From Candidatus Levyibacteriota bacterium (GTDB lineage: Bacteria > Patescibacteriota > Microgenomatia > Levybacterales > UBA12049), in the NCBI GenBank assembly GCA_016188975.1, contig JACPGQ010000009.1, forward strand, positions 1 through 40,010: a stretch of DNA of 40,010 nucleotides, written 5' to 3'. The position numbers and the translations under genes were made by a program. Under the pieces are notes generated by a model that saw nothing but the letters and a program-made list of their open reading frames with translations, was not told the DNA's origin and did no database searches. Below, one piece after another: positions 1-7,476 of the stretch (its first letter is position 1; each line of letters opens with the position of its first letter).

Positions 1-25
1 TTGGAAGGGGACCTGGCTGGTTCCT

Positions 26-278
26 TTACTTGGTGCCCGAGTAGACCAGTTTACGTCGCTCGTTCCGATTGGAGCGCGAAAGCAGGCCCACCGCCACGAC
101 CACGGCAAATGCGATGGTCGCCAGAGCGACGACTTGCGCCTCCTGCAACCCCAGCCAGAGAACCAAGCGCAATTGTGCCTATGCCAAGGCCACCTTTTTT
201 TGCGGGAGGTTCTGGAGATACCGTCTCTTCAGGAGGAGAGTTGTCAGGCGGGTTTTGATTGTTGTTTTCATCAGCCAT
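26..278 (-). pseudogene. small tail-anchored membrane protein, apparent +1 frameshift
   Basis: The ATG at 278 opens a Pro/Asn/Glu-rich acidic N-terminus (MADENNNQNPPDN...) followed by a Gly-rich stretch (KKGGLGIGTIALGSLAGVAGG). The frame then degenerates into Arg-rich sequence and stops at 51. In the next frame the sequence gives a convincing membrane helix, AQVVALATIAFAVVVAVGLL, then a basic tail ending SRSNRNERRKLVYSGTK and a TAA at 26-28. A single-base shift between about 140 and 178 therefore joins two halves into an 84-residue protein with one C-terminal TM segment; the second frame has a TAG at 179-181 that bounds the shift. The A7 run just upstream lies before that stop, so slippage there would not rescue it. 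It is the last gene of the T4SS-like operon and has no function I recognise. Sequencing error, true mutation or recoding cannot be told apart. Confidence 0.6.
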
Positions 279-324
279 ACATCAAGCGTACTAGAAGCTG
301 AGTGAGTCGTCAATGCGGATGGTC

Positions 325-436
325 AAAAGGTGTAGGAATAGTTGTAGCAGCTAGTATGGGTGTAGTAAAAAGGCAAAGGGTTTTACACTCTAACCACGCC
401 TTCTTACCATACTGGCAGCCACACCCAAACCTTTTA
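325..436. repeat. long imperfect hairpin element, family D copy 1
   Basis: A palindrome of about 110 bp fills the gap between virB4 and the small membrane protein. The outer arms read GTAGCAGCTAGTATGG on the left and, reverse-complemented, GTGGCTGCCAGTATGG on the right. The AAAAGG outer ends also pair, and the tip forms a GTAAAA/TTTTAC hairpin. A second copy, with the same arms and tip but opposite internal orientation, lies at 6743-6860. The gap (279-458) holds nothing else that I can identify. Confidence 0.75.
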
Positions 437-458
437 CTTATACCCACATATATTCTTG

Positions 459-2366
459 TTATTTCGCTTCTGCCTGCTCTGCTTCTTGCTTCAGGATCTC
501 CTCAGGATTTGAGGTGATGATGTCGTGCTCAAATGGTGCAGCCAGTACTTTCATGGCTACGTGGTTTTGGCCGGCAAAGAAAAGCCCCTCACCGATATCA
601 GCTGCGAGAAGGAGTTCTTTTTCTCCTTCTGAAAGGTAGAACGTTTGCGCTGCGAGGTCAACTTCTGTCGTGCCTTGTTTGAGAAGCATTTGGATTGAGG
701 AGTTACTCAAAACTGCTTTTCCATACTCGGTTGAGAGAAAATCCTCGACATCTTGGGTTGCTGTTGTCAGGCCAAGGAAGTATTTTCGAGCTCTTTTGGC
801 AATAGAAAAGACAAACGAAGCTGAATCCTGGTACTTCATCATGTACCATGCTTCGTCAAGAATGAGGAGGCGTTTTTTGAGCGTTTTTTTGACTTTCGTC
901 CAGACAAAGTCAAGGACAATGTGCATGGCAATAGGACGCAGCTCGTCCTCAAGGTTTTTGATGGAGAAGACTGTCAGGGGATTGGTGATATCAAAATTTG
1001 ACGTCTGGTTGAAAATGCCAGCTGCTGAACCTTTGATGAATTTTTCTAAACGAAACGCCATTTCTTTGGCAGCTGCATTTTCCATGCCGAGAAGGACTTT
1101 GTATAAATCCTCCATGAGAGGTGGTTCTTTTGTCTGCGTTGCTGGATCTGGCGTGATGCCTTTTTGATTGTATGCTTCAACAAGCGCTTTATCCAAAATC
1201 GCATCGTGCTCTGCATCAAGCTCTCCCATGATGATCTTAAGAAGCCCATGTAGAGAGAGGATTTTGAGGCCAATCTCATTTTCTCCAACTTCCACGAGCT
1301 GGGAAAGGTCAAAAGGATTCATTTTTATAGGAGCATTTTGGGTAAATTCTACAACCTCGCCCCCAAGTGCCCGTGCGAGGTTGCCATACTCTCCCTCAGG
1401 GTCAATGACGATCACTTCGGTGCCAAGCATAAACTGTCGCATGACTTCAAGCTTGATGAGGTAGGATTTTCCAGCGCCTGATTTTCCAAGGACAACCTCG
1501 TTGGCATTTTCCAGCGAAAAACGGTCAAAAATGATAAGTGAGCCGTTTTGGGCATTCATCCCATACATCACGCCACGATTTTGCGTGAGAATTGCTGAGG
1601 TGAAAGGAAACGTTGAAGCAAGAGAGGTTGTATCCATATTCCGCGTTATATACAGTTTGTCCTGTCCTAGGGGCAAGGTTGATTTAAATCCTTCTTCCAT
1701 CTGAAGCGTTGCAAATTTGGCAGTCATGAGAAGTGAAGAAAACGTCGTTTGCAGTTTTTTTGCTGCTTCTTGCAGCTCGGCAGCTGACTCTGAGGAGAGG
1801 GTGACATAAAAGCTAAACTGGAAAAACCGCTCAACGCCTTTTGCTAATTCTTCCTGAAGCGCTAACGCATCCTCCAGAGCTGCTTGGATTTTTGGGTCGA
1901 CAACATGTCCCTGTTGCGTTTCTGAGTCAATTGTTGCTTCCATCTCGGCGATTTTGCGCCTGAGGTCTGCGAGCACATCAGAGGATGACTCAGGGTAGGC
2001 AAACATCGCGATATCAAGCGTGTGGTCGTAATCAATGAGTGGCAGCAGCCAGTTTGGCGAGACAAAGCGAGGGTAGCCTACAACAAAAAGGGTTGTATAA
2101 AATCGCTCGCCGACGCGGATGTAGCGGAAATCAACCTCGACAGATGAAGGAGCAATAACATCAAGCAGCGACACCATGCCTTTTTGAAACGTATGCATAG
2201 GGCCAGCGGAAGGTTTAATAAGTGCTTTTCCCGGCACTGGGTGAGGTTTGGCTTGTGCAGTTTTAACCTGTGCAGCAGGTTGTCCTGTCGCTACTTGTCC
2301 AGGTTGAATTGCCCCCCCACTAGGAGGCTGTGGTGGCTGTTGTGCTGGTTTTGGTTTAAAGAACAT
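459..2366 (-). CDS. virB4: VirB4/TraC-family T4SS ATPase
   Basis: Cytoplasmic AAA+/RecA-like ATPase that powers pilus assembly or substrate transfer in type IV secretion. The Walker A motif is VVLGKSGAGKSYLIK in the middle of the protein. Walker B is LLILDEAWYMM, followed by a TTATQDVEDFL motif III-like segment. The first ~250 residues match the VirB4 N-terminal domain, preceded by a Pro/Gln-rich stretch. I start at the ATG at 2366 (635 residues); a TTG at 2378 is also open but lies inside a palindromic repeat, so it is unlikely. The gene follows a TraC-like gene and a PrgI gene on the same strand. This CPR-type set has a VirB4 core but no VirD4, VirB8-10 or relaxase in view, so conjugation, attachment and DNA uptake all remain possible. 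Family assignment is firm. Confidence 0.93.
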   Translation of the reverse strand: MFFKPKPAQQPPQPPSGGAIQPGQVATGQPAAQVKTAQAKPHPVPGKALIKPSAGPMHTFQKGMVSLLDVIAPSSVEVDFRYIRVGERFYTTLFVVGYPRFVSPNWLLPLIDYDHTLDIAMFAYPESSSDVLADLRRKIAEMEATIDSETQQGHVVDPKIQAALEDALALQEELAKGVERFFQFSFYVTLSSESAAELQEAAKKLQTTFSSLLMTAKFATLQMEEGFKSTLPLGQDKLYITRNMDTTSLASTFPFTSAILTQNRGVMYGMNAQNGSLIIFDRFSLENANEVVLGKSGAGKSYLIKLEVMRQFMLGTEVIVIDPEGEYGNLARALGGEVVEFTQNAPIKMNPFDLSQLVEVGENEIGLKILSLHGLLKIIMGELDAEHDAILDKALVEAYNQKGITPDPATQTKEPPLMEDLYKVLLGMENAAAKEMAFRLEKFIKGSAAGIFNQTSNFDITNPLTVFSIKNLEDELRPIAMHIVLDFVWTKVKKTLKKRLLILDEAWYMMKYQDSASFVFSIAKRARKYFLGLTTATQDVEDFLSTEYGKAVLSNSSIQMLLKQGTTEVDLAAQTFYLSEGEKELLLAADIGEGLFFAGQNHVAMKVLAAPFEHDIITSNPEEILKQEAEQAEAK

Positions 2367-2370
2367 AAAA

Positions 2371-2456
2371 AATGTCAAATACTACCAATATCCAATGTCC
2401 AATATCTAATAAAAAACATTTGGCATTTGATATTTGTCATTGGACATTTGACATTC
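2371..2456. repeat. word-based palindrome, family B copy 1
   Basis: The virB4/TraC-like gap is an imperfect inverted repeat made of about 7-bp words such as TCAAATG, TCCAATG and CCAATAT. The left arm is AATGTCAAATACTACCAAT...; the right arm ends CATTGGACATTTGACATTC. It shares ACTACCAAT and GGACATTTGACATTC with the element at 3141-3223, in the same orientation. There is no coding capacity. Confidence 0.75.
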
Positions 2457-2467
2457 GTCAGCTAAGA

Positions 2468-3127
2468 TTATTGTTTCACTTTTACCATCGGTGCGCTCAT
2501 GTCATCTGCCACCTGGGCAATCTGTAAATTATCCTGGTTATAGATGTTGTAGTAGAGCTTGACGAGCTCATCTTTTTCAAGCACTTTGGCGGATAGTGCG
2601 AGCCTGCGAAGCTGCGAAAGAAGCGCATCAGCTTTTGACAGGAGGGATTTTTGTGCAGTTTGCGCGAATGCAAGTTTTGCGGGCTCTCCTTTCTTGACAG
2701 TTGCTGTGGCGCCGGTTGCTCCTTGTTCAAGTGCGGAGTAGGTGATGACGATGTAAAACTGCTTGTTTAAGACGATATTTACTTTTATCATTTGGTGGAC
2801 AAATTCGCGGTAGAGCTTGATATGCTGAGCAAGCATCTCGTTTTTGGTGAGCTTTTCTTGTTCCTCAAGCGATTTCAGGTACGAAGTGATATCGACCCGC
2901 TGATTACGGACTATGATCTGAATGGGAAAGCCGAGTGAGTTGAGAAGCGAAGCGTAGGAGTAGATTTTGGCATCCTGTTCTTTTTTTGACAGAAGCGCAA
3001 AATTGCTTGCTGTCACCTCGATGACAATACACGCGTAACCTCCTTCAAGGAGGACTATTGAGTCAATAATATCGATAATTTCAGTGAATTTCTGCGTTGA
3101 CGCTTTCACTCGGGCAGCTTTTGCCAT
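2468..3127 (-). CDS. TraC-like (VirB4 N-terminal-like) T4SS accessory protein
   Basis: A 219-residue protein without signal peptide or TM segment. The N-terminus (KFTEIIDIIDSIVLLEGGYACIVIEV) and the following SYASLLNSLGFPIQIIVRNQRVDI resemble the N-terminal domain of VirB4/TraC ATPases, including the RVD-like loop, but there is no Walker motif. It ends with a Lys/Gln-rich tail. It lies directly upstream of virB4 in the same operon, which suggests that part of the VirB4 N-terminal function is carried by a separate polypeptide. CPR genomes commonly have such a protein beside PrgI and VirB4. The start at the ATG at 3127 is the first in frame. The exact biochemical role is unknown. Confidence 0.75.
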   Translation of the reverse strand: MAKAARVKASTQKFTEIIDIIDSIVLLEGGYACIVIEVTASNFALLSKKEQDAKIYSYASLLNSLGFPIQIIVRNQRVDITSYLKSLEEQEKLTKNEMLAQHIKLYREFVHQMIKVNIVLNKQFYIVITYSALEQGATGATATVKKGEPAKLAFAQTAQKSLLSKADALLSQLRRLALSAKVLEKDELVKLYYNIYNQDNLQIAQVADDMSAPMVKVKQ

Positions 3128-3140
3128 ACCTATAAAATAA

Positions 3141-3223
3141 AATATCCAATACTACCAATGACAAATATCCAATGTCCAATAACCAATTATCATTTGACAT
3201 TTGATATTGGACATTTGACATTC
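3141..3223. repeat. word-based palindrome, family B copy 2
   Basis: The gap upstream of the TraC-like gene is an imperfect palindrome of the same word set as 2371-2456. The left arm is AATATCCAATACTACCAAT; the right arm ends GATATTGGACATTTGACATTC. Copies 1 and 2 are direct repeats of each other about 770 bp apart, bracketing the TraC-like gene. Confidence 0.75.
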
Positions 3224-3242
3224 TTTTCAGCTAGCTGAAAAG
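3223..3242. repeat. perfect 20-bp palindrome over the prgI stop codon
   Basis: CTTTTCAGCTAGCTGAAAAG is a perfect inverted repeat. Its centre supplies the TAG stop of the PrgI gene. It could be a hairpin at the mRNA 3' end, but there is no following U-run, so I do not call it a terminator. Confidence 0.6.
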
Positions 3243-4568
3243 CGCCTTTCTTAATTCTTCTCTCTCATCATGTGACGTGATCTCAAGTGGCAAAATAACC
3301 TCTCCGTTTGCGACAAGTTCGACAACATCAAAACGGTGTTGTCCTTTTGGATCCTCAAACTCAATCGTATACGTGCCATTCGTCAGAGGCGTTGCCGAAG
3401 CAAATTGGCCTAGGCTATTAGTGCGGAATGCCCGGGCTGGCGTGCCATCTTTGTCTCTTACCTCAACGAGGATATTCTGGAGAACATTGTCACGAGGATC
3501 TTTGACAATGCCGACGATGAGGTTTGGCACCTCAGGCATGCGGGGAAGTCCAATTGATTTTGCCATATCTGCAGGAATCTTACGGATGGTCGGTGACGGG
3601 CTTGGCGTTGGAGGCGGAGGCTTCACTGCTGGCGCAACCGGCTTGAGCGCAGCTGCCTGCTGAGGTTGAGAGGAAGAAAGCTGCTGAGCGACTTGTTGGG
3701 CAAGCTGTTCTGCCTCCTGTGAAGGAAGGGGTTGCGTTTGAGGAGGAGTGGCACTCGTCGTATGCGCCAGACGTTCTCCTTTCAAAGCTTGCAGTTCTTT
3801 TTCAACCTGATCTTTTTGGGCAAGAAGGTTTTGTAATTTTTTCTCAAGTTCGACCACTTGTTCGTGTGAAGAGTGCGCTTTGGCGGCATCTTTTTCTTTT
3901 GCTTCGTGATCTTTTGCCTCATTGAGTGCGTACTTCACAGATGCTGCTTGCAGCGCGAGATTGGCTTCTTGTTCTTCCATTTCTTTTGGCGTAAGGAGTG
4001 CATCTGCTTTTTTCGGCTGATACTGTGAAGGAGCAGGTTGTTCGGGTGGCATGCGTTGAGGTGAAGGAGCAGGTTGAGGCGAAGGCATAGGGGTGCCAAC
4101 GTGCTGGAGAAACTCCTCCTCTCTCACATCAAGATGCGAGCTTGTAGGCTTTTGGACTGATTGTAAGTACTCCTGAAGGCGTTGTGCTTTATCTTCGTCT
4201 ACGACCGGAGTTGCCTGTCGTTTGGCCGGAACATGGGAAGTAGCGCGCATTGAGGGAATGGTAAAAAGCGCAATGCTGCCTCCTAATTTGTGGTAGGCAT
4301 ACTGGTTTGGTGTCACAAGTGCTTTTATGAAATACCCAATCATCGCGTCAGCTGGGCGCCCTTCGATAGGGAGAAACGCGAGCGCCGCACCGACAATGCC
4401 AAAAAGAACGCCAATTGGAATTTTAATAAATGGCGTCATGGGTGCGTAAAAAAAGACGAACGCCAGCACAGAGCCTACAGCGATGTAGGCAAACTGCTTC
4501 ACCGTCATGTCGCCGATGAGCTTAAACTGAAACCCCGTTACATCTTGGGGAATAGGATGATTTTCCAT
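3231..4568 (-). CDS. PrgI-type T4SS membrane protein with coiled-coil and carboxypeptidase-regulatory-like domain
   Basis: Residues 1-110 match the PrgI family (VirB3-like inner-membrane component): FQFKLIGDMTVKQFAYIAVG followed by two adjacent TM helices (about 25-42 and 50-68) and LPIEGRPADAMIGYFIKAL. Then comes a Pro/Gln-rich linker, a charged helical region (about 205-265, VVELEKKLQNLLAQKDQVEKE) likely to be a coiled coil, another Pro-rich stretch, and from about 345 a beta-rich domain (PNLIVGIVKDPRDNVLQNILVEVRD...) like CNA-B or carboxypeptidase regulatory folds. At 445 residues it is roughly four times the minimal PrgI length. It lies upstream of the TraC-like and virB4 genes, as in other CPR T4SS clusters. 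Whether the C-terminal domain is cytoplasmic or external cannot be read from sequence alone. Confidence 0.85.
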   Translation of the reverse strand: MENHPIPQDVTGFQFKLIGDMTVKQFAYIAVGSVLAFVFFYAPMTPFIKIPIGVLFGIVGAALAFLPIEGRPADAMIGYFIKALVTPNQYAYHKLGGSIALFTIPSMRATSHVPAKRQATPVVDEDKAQRLQEYLQSVQKPTSSHLDVREEEFLQHVGTPMPSPQPAPSPQRMPPEQPAPSQYQPKKADALLTPKEMEEQEANLALQAASVKYALNEAKDHEAKEKDAAKAHSSHEQVVELEKKLQNLLAQKDQVEKELQALKGERLAHTTSATPPQTQPLPSQEAEQLAQQVAQQLSSSQPQQAAALKPVAPAVKPPPPTPSPSPTIRKIPADMAKSIGLPRMPEVPNLIVGIVKDPRDNVLQNILVEVRDKDGTPARAFRTNSLGQFASATPLTNGTYTIEFEDPKGQHRFDVVELVANGEVILPLEITSHDEREELRKALFS

Positions 4569-4570
4569 AA

Positions 4571-5036
4571 ATAGAATAGCAAAACTATATAGCCATATAG
4601 CTATATAGCTATGTTGTTTTATCTCTCTAGTTTCTCTTCTGTAATTTTAATTAACCAATTTATACTCTGAGGCAAGCCAGTAAGCTGCTGTGAAATCGTT
4701 GAGTACTTTTCTTCAGAAATTAGACTTCTCGTTTTTGCCCTTTCTATCCAGTGAAGCGCTTCATAGGTTGAGCCTCTTGAATTGTAGAAAAACTTTTGCT
4801 TATCTTTCTTGTGATATCTCCCAAATCCTTCAGCGATATTTGCTGCAATCGAGTCGGTTGATTCTACAAATTGTGCTCCAAGTGTCTTTTTCTCAAACCA
4901 TCCCCATGTGATAACCTTATGCCAGACGATATCTGATACCTCAGTTGCTATTTGATACGGTTTAATCCGCTCTGGCAGTAGGAAATTAGTTGACACAATA
5001 ACTATCCAGCTATTTAGCTATAAAACTATAGCTCAA
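4571..5036. mobile_element. IVP cassette 1: four-helix-bundle gene between private inverted repeats
   Basis: The IVP gene at 4619-4996 is bounded by arms made of repeated TATAGC/ATAGCT words. The left arm (4571-4615) reads CTATATAGCCATATAGCTAT...; the right arm (4992-5036), reverse-complemented, reads TATAGCTAAATAGCTGGATAG followed by TTATTGTG. The arms align over about 35 bp with the same order of words. The unit sits within the T4SS operon between prgI and the first pilin gene. I see no target duplication and no transposase in the unit, so mobility is inferred. Confidence 0.55.
4619..4996 (-). CDS. four-helix-bundle protein (23S rRNA intervening-sequence protein family)
   Basis: A 125-residue all-helical protein. 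The signature SIAANIAEGFGRYHKKDKQ followed by a helix containing GSTYEALHWIERA is diagnostic of the IVP/S23 four-helix-bundle family, related in fold to the Avd accessory proteins of diversity-generating retroelements. The start is a GTG at 4996; this start lies in the right inverted-repeat arm. No rRNA gene is near, so the original context of the family (insertions in 23S rRNA) does not apply here. The molecular function of the family is not established. Its position in a T4SS operon between private inverted repeats suggests an inserted cassette rather than a secretion component. Confidence 0.85.
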   Translation of the reverse strand: MSTNFLLPERIKPYQIATEVSDIVWHKVITWGWFEKKTLGAQFVESTDSIAANIAEGFGRYHKKDKQKFFYNSRGSTYEALHWIERAKTRSLISEEKYSTISQQLTGLPQSINWLIKITEEKLER

Positions 5037-5141
5037 TAAGCATACTTCGTGAAAAATCATGATTCAAGATCATCAAAGTAGGTCATAATGAGCTATACCA
5101 ACGCCATTTTTGTGAAAAGAGGAGGAGGAGAGGTATTAGGT

Positions 5142-5257
5142 ATTAGTGAACTAGTTACTAGATTCTTTTCAAAGCCCGTCATTCCCGCCTTGAGCGGGAA
5201 TCAGATCCTCAATCAAGTTGAGGATGACGGGAGGAGATCCTAGTCACTAGTAACTGT
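5142..5257. repeat. nested palindromic element with REP-like core
   Basis: The outer arms read ACTAGTTACTAGATTC on the left and, reverse-complemented, ACTAGTGACTAGGATC on the right. The inner core (5175-5231) pairs CCCGTCAT with ATGACGGG and contains two small hairpins, TTCCCGC/GCGGGAA and CTCAA/TTGAG. The core resembles the widespread GTCATTCCCGC REP-like repeats. It fills most of the gap 5037-5261; I see no gene there. Confidence 0.7.
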
Positions 5258-5261
5258 CTCC

Positions 5262-5657
5262 TCAAGGTCCTGGGCCGGTTCCTGGCGGAAGCGGCGCAGG
5301 AGTAGGAGTCTGGCAATTAGTGAAGCCAAGTATCTTGATGCAGTCAGCGCCTGTGAGCTGGGCGACGACCGAGAGGATAAAGTAAGCAAGAAGCACAATG
5401 ATAAGGCCGATGATAGCGTAGGTGATTGTATGTCTTGCGCCTTCTGCTTGTTTTGGGTCGCCTCCTGAGCGGATATACTGGATACCTCCCCAGATAATGA
5501 GAAAGACTGCCACAGTTCCGGCGAGCGCTACTGCGATATTTAGGATGTTTTGGATAAGATAAGGAACACAAGCAAGGGTTGCAACGTAGTCAACCCTGGT
5601 TCCTTGAGTAAATGTCGAGAAACACTGTCCCCAAATATCTGGATCAGGTGCTGGCAT
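5262..5657 (-). CDS. VirB2/T4SS_pilin-like protein, divergent member
   Basis: A 131-residue protein with two TM helices (about 34-57 and 80-101) separated by the family loop YIRSGGDPKQAEGARHTITYAIIG. It has no clear cleavable signal peptide, unlike most of its neighbours, and its N-terminus holds Cys residues (CFSTFTQ, LACVPY). The C-terminus has CIKILGFTNC then a Pro/Gly-rich tail. VirB2-like subunits form the extracellular pilus of type IV secretion systems. It is the last of seven pilin-like genes in transcription order and nearest to prgI. The divergence from the other six suggests a specialised subunit, perhaps a base or tip component; that is inference. Confidence 0.8.
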   Translation of the reverse strand: MPAPDPDIWGQCFSTFTQGTRVDYVATLACVPYLIQNILNIAVALAGTVAVFLIIWGGIQYIRSGGDPKQAEGARHTITYAIIGLIIVLLAYFILSVVAQLTGADCIKILGFTNCQTPTPAPLPPGTGPGP

Positions 5658-5719
5658 AGATTAAGCGTAGCAGAGAAGTGATGGAAAAGAAAGATAAGAT
5701 GGAGCAATGGAGGAAATCT

Positions 5720-6235
5720 CTAGGCTTTCTTGCAAGATTTATTGTCATTATCAGGGTCTGAAATGCAGGAGAATGAGCCGTCTTCTGGTTGATTACATTC
5801 AAGTACTGTGCCATCTGGGTTTCTTGATTTTACGGTGCATGCCTGCAGCGTCGGGATCTTTACTTGACTTATGTCTTCTCCTGTTAAGAACGTGAGTACG
5901 AGGTTGAGGATGACGTACGCTAGAAAAACGATAATGAGACCGATAATCGAGGCAATAATGGTGTTGCGTGCAGTTTCAACGCCACTTTTATCTCCTCCTG
6001 AGGTAATCCACCTGATACCTCCATAGACGAGGAAGCCCAAAGCGAGAATGACAGCGATGACGAAAATAAACTGGATGACTGTACCCAATGCCTCGCCGAT
6101 TTGAATGCTTGATGCTTGGCAGGTTGAGAGCTCTGGGTTATTAATGCAAGGATCAATACTCTCACCTTCTTGAGCAAAAACGACAAGAGGAAAGAGGGCA
6201 AAAAGTCCAAATAAGCTGAGAAGTATTTTTTTCAT
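5720..6235 (-). CDS. T4SS_pilin-like protein with Cys-rich C-terminal extension
   Basis: A 171-residue protein with a signal peptide at residues 1-21 (ends PLVVFAQ), a short mature segment with a Cys pair (DPCINNPELSTCQAS), TM1 at about 50-72, the conserved loop YGGIRWITSGGDKSGVETAR, and TM2 at about 92-117. Beyond the core is a ~50-residue extension with five Cys (QACTV, LECNQ, FSCIS, KSCKKA). The core is nearly identical at DNA level to the next gene (6237-6656), pointing to recent duplication or gene conversion. The extension, absent from that neighbour, probably forms a small disulfide-bonded domain outside the membrane. Only one base separates it from the upstream gene, so the pair is surely cotranscribed. 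Confidence 0.85.
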   Translation of the reverse strand: MKKILLSLFGLFALFPLVVFAQEGESIDPCINNPELSTCQASSIQIGEALGTVIQFIFVIAVILALGFLVYGGIRWITSGGDKSGVETARNTIIASIIGLIIVFLAYVILNLVLTFLTGEDISQVKIPTLQACTVKSRNPDGTVLECNQPEDGSFSCISDPDNDNKSCKKA

Positions 6236-6236
6236 G

Positions 6237-6656
6237 CTAGGGAGTAGTAGGACCAGTAAGCTGCGGGATCGTAACAGATCCGATACCGCTTCCGGTTAAG
6301 AATGTCAAAATGAGGTTAAGAACGACATATGCCAGAAACACGATGATAAGACCTACAATTGCAGCGATAATGGTGTTGCGTGCAGTTTCAACGCCACTTT
6401 TATCTCCTCCTGAGGTAATCCATCTGATTCCCCCATAGACGAGGAAGCCTAAAGCGAGGATGACAGCGATGACGAAGATAAACTGGATTACTGTACCTAA
6501 TGCCTCGCCGATTTTTATGCCTGAGGCTTGACAGGTGCTAAGATCTGGATTGCTGATACATGGATCAATACTCTCGCCTTCTTGGGCGAAGGCAAGAGCA
6601 GGAGATGAGGCAAAAATAAGGAGCGTAGCCGCAAGCTTGGACAGCAAAGATTTCAT
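6237..6656 (-). CDS. T4SS_pilin-like protein, core form
   Basis: A 139-residue protein with signal peptide (MKSLLSKLAATLLIFASSPALAFAQ), Cys pair DPCISNPDLSTCQAS, two TM helices and loop YGGIRWITSGGDKSGVETAR. It ends soon after TM2 with GSGIGSVTIPQLTGPTTP, so it is the minimal form without the Cys-rich tail. It is the closest paralogue of the 5720-6235 gene, differing by scattered synonymous changes in the TM-encoding region. A short form paired with a long form fits the idea of a major shaft subunit plus decorated minor subunits, but relative expression cannot be read from the sequence. Confidence 0.87.
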   Translation of the reverse strand: MKSLLSKLAATLLIFASSPALAFAQEGESIDPCISNPDLSTCQASGIKIGEALGTVIQFIFVIAVILALGFLVYGGIRWITSGGDKSGVETARNTIIAAIVGLIIVFLAYVVLNLILTFLTGSGIGSVTIPQLTGPTTP

Positions 6657-6742
6657 GTATCTCTATCTTAGTCACAGTTTTTTCCGCTTGTCAAGCCCCG
6701 ATTACATCCGGGTGCAGACCCCCGCCTTCATGTCCGGGAGTG

Positions 6743-6860
6743 GTGAGGGGGAGCAAGGTATAGCTGCCAGTATGGAAAGAAGGTTTAGTAAAAAGGGAAT
6801 CCCCTTTACCTCTCAACTATACCCATACCAGCAGCCACAACCAAACCTACGCCTTCTCAC
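6743..6860. repeat. long imperfect hairpin element, family D copy 2
   Basis: Second copy of the element at 325-436. The left arm contains TAGCTGCCAGTATGG; the right arm, reverse-complemented, contains GTGGCTGCTGGTATGG. The outer GTGAG ends pair and the tip is GTAAAAAGGG/CCCCTTTAC. It lies in the 6657-6880 gap between two pilin genes. The rest of that gap shows no coding signal. Confidence 0.75.
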
Positions 6861-6880
6861 TGTTCCTTTATTCAGGATGA

Positions 6881-7327
6881 CTACGGTACGAGAGGATTGA
6901 AATTAAGTTGGCTGATTCCTGCTCCAGTGAGGAAGGTGAGGACGAAATTTAGGATGACGTAGGAGAGGAAGACGAGCACTAAGCCGACGATAGCAGCGAT
7001 GATGGTATTTCGTGCTCCTTCGACGTTGCCTTTGTCACCGCCTGACGTAATCCATTTGATGCCGCCATACACGAGGAAACCGAGAGAAATGATCACAGCG
7101 ATGACGAAGAATACCTCCACGGCAATGCCTATGAAATTTCCAAGACTTGCATCAATGCAGTATGAAGGTGGGTTAGCGCCTTCGCACAGGTTAACCTCTG
7201 TCAGCGTAACTTCTGAGAGAGTAGATATCTGAGGTTGTTGGGGCTCCTGAGGTTCTGCATGAATTGTTGGGGAAAAGAGGTATAGAGCGACAAGCGCAAA
7301 AACAAGAAGAGCGAAGAGCTTATGCAT
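6881..7327 (-). CDS. T4SS_pilin-like protein
   Basis: A 148-residue protein with signal peptide (MHKLFALLVFALVALYLFSPTIHAEP), a longer Gln/Pro-rich linker (EPQEPQQPQISTLSEVTLTE), Cys pair (LCEGANPPSYCIDAS), TM1, loop YGGIKWITSGGDKGNVEGAR and TM2, ending LNFNPLVP. The linker and the K/N changes in the loop mark it as an older duplicate than the 5720/6237 pair. It belongs to the same operon and strand as the other pilin genes, separated from the next one by the family D hairpin. Membrane protein before assembly, extracellular fibre afterwards, if it behaves as other VirB2 proteins do. Confidence 0.85.
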   Translation of the reverse strand: MHKLFALLVFALVALYLFSPTIHAEPQEPQQPQISTLSEVTLTEVNLCEGANPPSYCIDASLGNFIGIAVEVFFVIAVIISLGFLVYGGIKWITSGGDKGNVEGARNTIIAAIVGLVLVFLSYVILNFVLTFLTGAGISQLNFNPLVP

Positions 7328-7476
7328 ACGATTATTGTGACATTTGTTTCGATTCTATTGCAAGAGCGGAGAAGGACAAGCTTAAAAGTTAACTTAAACT
7401 ATTGATTATGCCCAAGCTAAAAGTATGTGTGGTACAAATTAGAATTCAAGGAGAATCGAAAAAGGAGACCTCGACG

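Noticed and set aside
325-436. tRNA or other known structured RNA in the hairpin elements
   Set aside because: No cloverleaf, T-loop GTTCRA or CCA end; a single long hairpin instead.
302-517. Plus-strand ORF of 71 codons over the family D hairpin
   Set aside because: It is made of repeat sequence and the antisense end of virB4; no ribosome site.
2371-3223. CRISPR array, given the repeated words
   Set aside because: Words of about 7 bp without uniform spacers, arranged as inverted arms; no cas genes.
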